DNA from: JANNPJ01 sp965200525 | GTDB taxonomy: Bacteria > Actinomycetota > Actinomycetes > Actinomycetales > Kineosporiaceae | Reading direction: 5' to 3' | NCBI GenBank assembly: GCA_965200525.1 | Contig: OZ241368.1 | Coordinates: 4,526,001-4,590,000 of the forward strand | DNA: 64,000 nt | Part shown: positions 59,644 to 64,000 of the stretch, piece after piece | Position numbering within the stretch: position 1 is the stretch's first letter | Layout of the letters: each line of letters starts with the position of its first letter | The notes under the pieces: model-generated | Database searches by the model: none | What the model saw: only the letters and a program-made list of their open reading frames with translations | What the model was told of the DNA's origin: nothing | Translations under genes and position numbers: made by a program

Positions 59644-61851
59644 GTGCGGGCTTATCCGCTGACGGCGGTCGTCGGGATGGACGACCTGGTGCTCTCGCTC
59701 CTGCTCACCGCGGTCGCCCCCGAAGTGGGCGGCGTGCTGGTGCGGGGCGAGAAGGGCACCGCCAAGTCGACCGCGGTCCGGGCGCTGGCCGCGCTGCTGC
59801 CCGCCGTGAGCGTGGTCCCCGGCTGCCGATTCGCCTGTGACCCGAAGGACCCCGATCCGAGCTGCCCGGACGGGCCTCACCCCGGATCGGCCGGCGAACG
59901 GCCGGCCCGCCTGGTCGAGCTCCCGGTCGGGGCGACCGAGGACCGCCTGCTGGGCTCGCTCGACCTCGAACGGGCCCTTGCGGCCGGGGTCAAGGCCTAC
60001 GAGCCGGGCCTGCTGGCCGCCGCCCACCGCGGCGTGCTCTATGTCGACGAGGTCAACCTGCTGCACGACCACCTGGTCGACGTCCTGCTCGATGCGGCCG
60101 CCATGGGCCGGGCCCACATCGAACGGGAGGGTGTCTCGGTCACCCACGCGGCCCGGTTCGTGCTGGTCGGCACCATGAACCCGGAAGAGGGCGAGCTGCG
60201 CCCCCAGTTGCTCGACCGGTTCGGCCTGACCGTCGAGGTCAGGGCCAGCCGCGATCCCGACATCCGGGCCGAGGTGGTGCGCCGCCGATTGGCTTTCGAC
60301 GCCGATCCGGAAGGTTTCGCCACCGGCTGGCAGGGCGCCGAGCAGGAACTCTCAGCCCGGATCGCCGCGGCCCGCGATCTGCTGGTCAGCGTCGAGCTGC
60401 CCGACCCGGTGCTGCGCCAGATCACCGCCGTCTGTGCGGCCTTCGACGTGGACGGGATGCGCGGCGACCTGGTGGTGGCCCGGGCCGCCCGGGCTCACGC
60501 CGCCTGGTCGGGCCGGGGCACGGTGACCACCGACGACGTGCGGGTCGCGGCCCGGTTCGCGTTGCCGCACCGGCGCCGCCGCGATCCGTTCGACGCCCCG
60601 GGGATCGACGACGACGTGCTGGAGCAGGCCCTGCAGGACGCGGCTCCGCCGCCGGCCGAGCCCCCGGCCGGCTCGGCGCCGCCGGAAGGCAGCAGCACGG
60701 GGGAGAGCCCCGACGACGGCAACCCGACCGACCCGCCGCCCGCCCGCCCGGAGGACGACGGTCCGGACGGTGACCCCCCCGGCGGCCCGGGGGGCAACCC
60801 GCGGCCAGGCCCCGGCCTCGACCCCGGGCGGGACGACTCCGCCGGGCCGGCGGCCCGAGGCGGCGGCTCCGACGGCGAGCGCGAGGCTGGAGCTTCGCCC
60901 GCCCCGGACGGCCCCGCCCCGGACGGCCCGAGCCCGGGCCCGGCCCTGGCCGAGGGCCCGGCCGCCGCGGCGAACCCCTACCGGGTCCGGCCGCTGCGCG
61001 TTCCCGGTCTGGGGCAGGGAGCGTCGGGACGGCGCTCCCGGGCGATCACGCCGTCCGGCCGGACCATCGCCACCCGCCCGATCGACGCCGCCGGCCAGAG
61101 CGGCGCCAGCTCCGGGCCACGGGCCCTGCACCTGCCGGCCACCCTGCTGGCCGCGGCCCCGCACCAGCGCTCCCGGGGCCGCGACGGCGGCGGCCTGCTG
61201 CTGCACCGGGGCGACCTGAGGGTCGCGGTCCGCGAGGGCCGGGAGGGCAACCTGGTCCTTTTCTGCGTGGACGCCTCCGGCTCGATGGCCGCCCGCAAGC
61301 GGATGACGGCGGTCAAGGGCGCCGTGCTGTCCCTGCTCCTGGACGCCTACCAGCGCCGCGACCGGGTCGGGCTGGTGACGTTCCGTGGGGCCACCGCCGA
61401 GCTGGCCCTGCCGCCGACCGGCGCGGTCGAGGCGGCCCGGGCCCGGCTGGAGGCGCTGCCCACCGGTGGGCGCACCCCGCTGACCGCCGGGTTGCAGCGG
61501 GCCCGCCGGGTGATCGCCACCGAGCGCATCCGCGACCCGCACCGGCGTGCACTGCTGATCGTCGTCACCGACGGCCGGCACACCTCGGGCGTCGACCCGG
61601 CCGTCACCGCCGCCGACCTGGCCCGGGCCGGCGTCCGCAGCGTGGTCGTGGACTGCGAGCGCGGTCCGGTCCGGCTCGGGCTGGCCGGCCGCCTGGCCGG
61701 CTACCTGAACGGCGAGCTGGTCACCCTGGACGACCTTCGGGCTGAGACCCTGGCCGGTCTGGTCCGTGAGCACACCGCCCCGGCCTGGCAGCTCGACGCG
61801 GTGACCTCGAACCCGTCGGCCCCGCGCCGTCCCGAGAGAAGGTCCGCCTGA
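59644..61851 (+). CDS. Mg/Co-chelatase-like AAA+ and vWA fusion (ChlI-ChlD type)
   Basis: About 735 residues from the GTG at 59644, which has AAGGGA six bases upstream. The N-terminal AAA+ domain has GEKGTAKSTAVRAL (Walker A), VLYVDEVNLLHDHLVDVLLD (Walker B) and MNPEEGELRPQLLDRFGL. A Pro/Gly/Asp-rich spacer of about 120 residues leads to a vWA domain with the metal site FCVDASGSMAARK. It would serve as motor for cobalt insertion, with a CobN-like subunit elsewhere. It overlaps cobO (TGATG) and is under the cobalamin riboswitch. Confidence 0.87.
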   Translation: MRAYPLTAVVGMDDLVLSLLLTAVAPEVGGVLVRGEKGTAKSTAVRALAALLPAVSVVPGCRFACDPKDPDPSCPDGPHPGSAGERPARLVELPVGATEDRLLGSLDLERALAAGVKAYEPGLLAAAHRGVLYVDEVNLLHDHLVDVLLDAAAMGRAHIEREGVSVTHAARFVLVGTMNPEEGELRPQLLDRFGLTVEVRASRDPDIRAEVVRRRLAFDADPEGFATGWQGAEQELSARIAAARDLLVSVELPDPVLRQITAVCAAFDVDGMRGDLVVARAARAHAAWSGRGTVTTDDVRVAARFALPHRRRRDPFDAPGIDDDVLEQALQDAAPPPAEPPAGSAPPEGSSTGESPDDGNPTDPPPARPEDDGPDGDPPGGPGGNPRPGPGLDPGRDDSAGPAARGGGSDGEREAGASPAPDGPAPDGPSPGPALAEGPAAAANPYRVRPLRVPGLGQGASGRRSRAITPSGRTIATRPIDAAGQSGASSGPRALHLPATLLAAAPHQRSRGRDGGGLLLHRGDLRVAVREGREGNLVLFCVDASGSMAARKRMTAVKGAVLSLLLDAYQRRDRVGLVTFRGATAELALPPTGAVEAARARLEALPTGGRTPLTAGLQRARRVIATERIRDPHRRALLIVVTDGRHTSGVDPAVTAADLARAGVRSVVVDCERGPVRLGLAGRLAGYLNGELVTLDDLRAETLAGLVREHTAPAWQLDAVTSNPSAPRRPERRSA

Positions 61852-62465
61852 TGCCGCAGGGACAGCCGGTCGCGGTGCCGGTCGACGGCCTGACCACCCG
61901 GCAGCGGCGCAACCGGCCGCTGGTCGTCGTCCACACCGGGGCGATGAAGGGCAAGTCGACGGCCGCCTTCGGGCTCGCCCTGCGGGGCTGGACCCAGGGC
62001 TGGTCGATCGGCGTCTTCCAGTTCGTGAAGTCGGCCAAGTGGAAGGTCGGCGAGGAGACCGCGTTCCGGGCCCTCGGCGAGCTGCACCAGCAGACCGGCC
62101 AGGGCGGCCCGGTGTCGTGGCAGAAGATGGGCGAGGGCTGGTCCTGGTCGCGTAAGCCCGGCTCCGACGAGGAGCACGCCGTCGCGGCTCTCGAGGGCTG
62201 GCACGAGATCAAGCGCCGGCTGGCGGCCGAGGAACACGGCTTGTACGTACTGGACGAGTTCACCTATCCGATGAAGTGGGGCTGGGTCGACGTCGACGAC
62301 GTGGTCGAGACGCTCCGTGATCGACCGGGCCACCAGCACGTGGTCATCACCGGCCGCAACGCCGACCCGCGCCTGATCGAAGCGGCCGACCTGGTGATGG
62401 AGACAACCAAGATCAAGCACCCGATGGACGCCGGTCAGAAGGGCCAGCGCGGGATCGAATGGTGA
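61851..62465 (+). CDS. cobO: cob(I)yrinic acid a,c-diamide adenosyltransferase
   Basis: The 204-residue enzyme transfers the adenosyl group of ATP to Co(I). The P-loop is VVHTGAMKGKSTAAFGLALR, and the segments FQFVKSAKWKVGEETAF and LYVLDEFTYPMKWGWVD match CobO/BtuR. The length is normal. Coupled to the chelatase gene and followed by cobB after 16 bases. Confidence 0.97.
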   Translation: MPQGQPVAVPVDGLTTRQRRNRPLVVVHTGAMKGKSTAAFGLALRGWTQGWSIGVFQFVKSAKWKVGEETAFRALGELHQQTGQGGPVSWQKMGEGWSWSRKPGSDEEHAVAALEGWHEIKRRLAAEEHGLYVLDEFTYPMKWGWVDVDDVVETLRDRPGHQHVVITGRNADPRLIEAADLVMETTKIKHPMDAGQKGQRGIEW

Positions 62466-62481
62466 ATCGGAGGCAGGCCTC

Positions 62482-63936
62482 GTGACCGCCCGGATCGTTG
62501 TGGCCGCCCCGGCCAGTGGGCACGGCAAGACCAGCGTGGCCACCGGCCTGCTGGCGGCTTTCGCGGCCCGGGGGCTGCGGGTCAGCCCGCACAAGGTGGG
62601 CCCCGACTACATCGACCCGGGCTATCACGCCCTGGCCGCCGGCCGGCCAGGGCGCACCCTCGACCCGTGGCTGGTCGGCGAGCATCGGGTGGTCCCGCTG
62701 TTCCGGCATGCGGTGGCCACGCCCGGGCCCGCCGACCTCGCCGTGGTCGAGGGCGTGATGGGGCTCTACGACGGCGCCGCCGGGCGGGGCGAGTTCGCCT
62801 CGACCGCGCAGGTGGCCCGCCTGCTCGAAGCGCCGGTGCTGCTGGTGGTCGACTGCACCGCGATGGGCCGCTCGGTGGCCGCGCTGGTCGCCGGGTTCGC
62901 CGGCTTCGACCGCCGGGTCCGGATCGGGGGCGTGATCCTGAACCGGGTCGGCTCGGACCGGCACGAGATGATCCTGCGGGAGGCCCTGGCCGAGATCGGC
63001 CTGCCGGTGCTAGGCGCCCTGCGCCGGCACGACGCCCTGGCCACACCGTCGCGGCACCTCGGCCTGGTGCCGGTGGCCGAGCGCTCGGCCGAGGCGGTGG
63101 CCACGGTGCGGGCCCTGGGCGAGGTGGTCGCCGGCTGCGTGGACCTCGACGAGGTGCTCCGGCTGGCCCGCTCGGCCGGGCCGCTGCCCGGCTCGGCCGG
63201 TGGGTCGGCCAGTGGTTCGGCTTGGGATCCGGCAGCCGAGGTCGGCCCGGTACCGGACGGCCCCCGCCCGGTCATCGCGATGGCCGGCGGGGCCGCGTTC
63301 ACCTTCAGCTACGCGGAGACCACCGAGCTGCTGACCGCGGCCGGAGCGGACGTCGTCACCGTGGACCCGTTGAACGACGAGCGCCTGCCGGAGGGCACCG
63401 CCGGCCTGGTGATCGGGGGCGGGTTCCCCGAGGTCCACGCGGGCCGGCTGGCCGCCAACACCGGGCTGCGGGCCCAGGTGGCCCAGCTGGCCGCGGCCGG
63501 GGCGGTGATCAGCGCGGAGTGCGCCGGGCTGCTGTACCTGGCTCGCTCGTTGGACGGGGAGCCGATGTGCGGCGTCCTGGACACCGAGGCCGCGATGACC
63601 GGGCGGCTCACGCTGGGCTACCGGGAGGCGACCGCGATGACCGACTCCGTGCTGGTGGCGGCCGGCACCGTGGTTCGTGGCCACGAGTTCCATCGGACCG
63701 CCTGCGCCCCGGCCAGCCCCTCAGCCCCGGCCGGCTCCGGCGCTGTAGGCGCGGTGCAACGATCCGGCGCGGCGTGGCGCTGGAACGGCGCGGACGGGGC
63801 GAATCGGGTGGAAGGATTCATCCAGGGACGGATCCACGCCTCATACTTACATCTGCACTGGGCCGGGGTGCCCGGTGCAGCCACCAACCTGGTCAGCGCC
63901 GCGCGCCTGGCCACGACCAAGGCGGATGCCCGATGA
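62482..63936 (+). CDS. cobB: cobyrinate a,c-diamide synthase
   Basis: The 484-residue glutamine amidotransferase amidates the a and c carboxylates of cobyrinic acid. The ATP site is AAPASGHGKTSVATGLLAA, with the block HKVGPDYIDPGYHALAAGRP. The glutaminase part has IGGGFPEVHAGRL and the nucleophile cysteine in SAECAGLLYLARS, and ends in GFIQGRIHASYLHLHWAG. The GTG start is close to cobO. Its stop overlaps the next gene (ATGA). Confidence 0.96.
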   Translation: MTARIVVAAPASGHGKTSVATGLLAAFAARGLRVSPHKVGPDYIDPGYHALAAGRPGRTLDPWLVGEHRVVPLFRHAVATPGPADLAVVEGVMGLYDGAAGRGEFASTAQVARLLEAPVLLVVDCTAMGRSVAALVAGFAGFDRRVRIGGVILNRVGSDRHEMILREALAEIGLPVLGALRRHDALATPSRHLGLVPVAERSAEAVATVRALGEVVAGCVDLDEVLRLARSAGPLPGSAGGSASGSAWDPAAEVGPVPDGPRPVIAMAGGAAFTFSYAETTELLTAAGADVVTVDPLNDERLPEGTAGLVIGGGFPEVHAGRLAANTGLRAQVAQLAAAGAVISAECAGLLYLARSLDGEPMCGVLDTEAAMTGRLTLGYREATAMTDSVLVAAGTVVRGHEFHRTACAPASPSAPAGSGAVGAVQRSGAAWRWNGADGANRVEGFIQGRIHASYLHLHWAGVPGAATNLVSAARLATTKADAR

Positions 63937-64000
63937 CGACCGCAATCCCGTACACCGGCCAGAACCCGGAACTGCCGATGACCGGACCGATCGTTCTCGG
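63933..64000 (+). CDS. next cobalamin-operon gene, cut by the window edge
   Basis: Only 22 codons are visible, MTTAIPYTGQNPELPMTGPI then VL. The ATG overlaps the cobB stop (ATGA), so the gene continues the operon. The visible part carries no diagnostic motif; a cobalamin methyltransferase is possible but not shown. Confidence 0.6.
   Translation, partial: MTTAIPYTGQNPELPMTGPIVL

Overview
The window is chromosomal DNA of a high-GC actinobacterium. Codons end strongly in G or C, GTG starts are frequent, and several promoters look leaderless (a TANNNT box 6-7 nt before the start codon). Lineage-typical sets are present: DUF2017-clpS, DUF397/Scr1-type regulators, a SAM-IV riboswitch and a PucR-type regulator. 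The gene mix (several GGDEF proteins, DUF1707, DUF3618, PrsW, SigG-like sigma) would suit Nakamurella or another Frankineae-type genus. That placement is inference only. There are no phage genes, no insertion sequences and no CRISPR array.

Layout. 0-9 kb: DUF2017 (cut by the edge) and clpS, a beta-lactamase-fold hydrolase, rph-rdgB, a membrane molybdopterin oxidoreductase, a GGDEF-EAL protein, and a cysteine desulfurase behind a SAM-IV riboswitch. 9-20 kb: tRNA-Leu, a chemoreceptor, a copper amine oxidase, a bcp-type peroxiredoxin, DUF3618, a P450, a PHP phosphoesterase, galT-galK and two crotonases. 20-31 kb: a CAP-domain surface protein, two glycosyltransferases, MerR, MFS plus a TetR gene that looks frameshifted, DUF1707, a chemoreceptor-PilZ fusion and a Tat-exported berberine-bridge-type FAD oxidase. 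31-40 kb: tRNA-Lys, oligoribonuclease, PrsW, an acyl-CoA dehydrogenase, a WhiJ-like module (XRE regulator, DUF397, HATPase) with palindromic operators, a PF04672 methyltransferase, and two genes that appear to start with CTG.

40.14-40.71 kb holds the most unusual element: nine copies of a 68-nt unit in three perfect 136-nt double units plus diverged ends. Read on the minus strand, every unit is a Shine-Dalgarno sequence followed by the same 7-8 codon ORF (MRGAKWTR). Every base that varies inside the ORF leaves the peptide unchanged. I do not recognise a described system of this kind.

41-54 kb: a GGDEF protein, DUF72, an EamA transporter, a UbiA-family prenyltransferase, YchJ, a coiled-coil protein, an ECF sigma factor with a SnoaL-like tail, DUF2071, a GAF-GGDEF protein, tRNA-Arg and a pair of dynamin-like GTPases. 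54.3-55.2 kb is a gene-poor stretch with overlapping, mutually exclusive hairpins and a repeated CxxCTNW-coding motif. 55.2-64 kb is cobalamin synthesis: cobD-cobQ, a PucR-type regulator, then a cobalamin riboswitch leading a chelatase-like gene, cobO, cobB and a further gene cut by the right edge.
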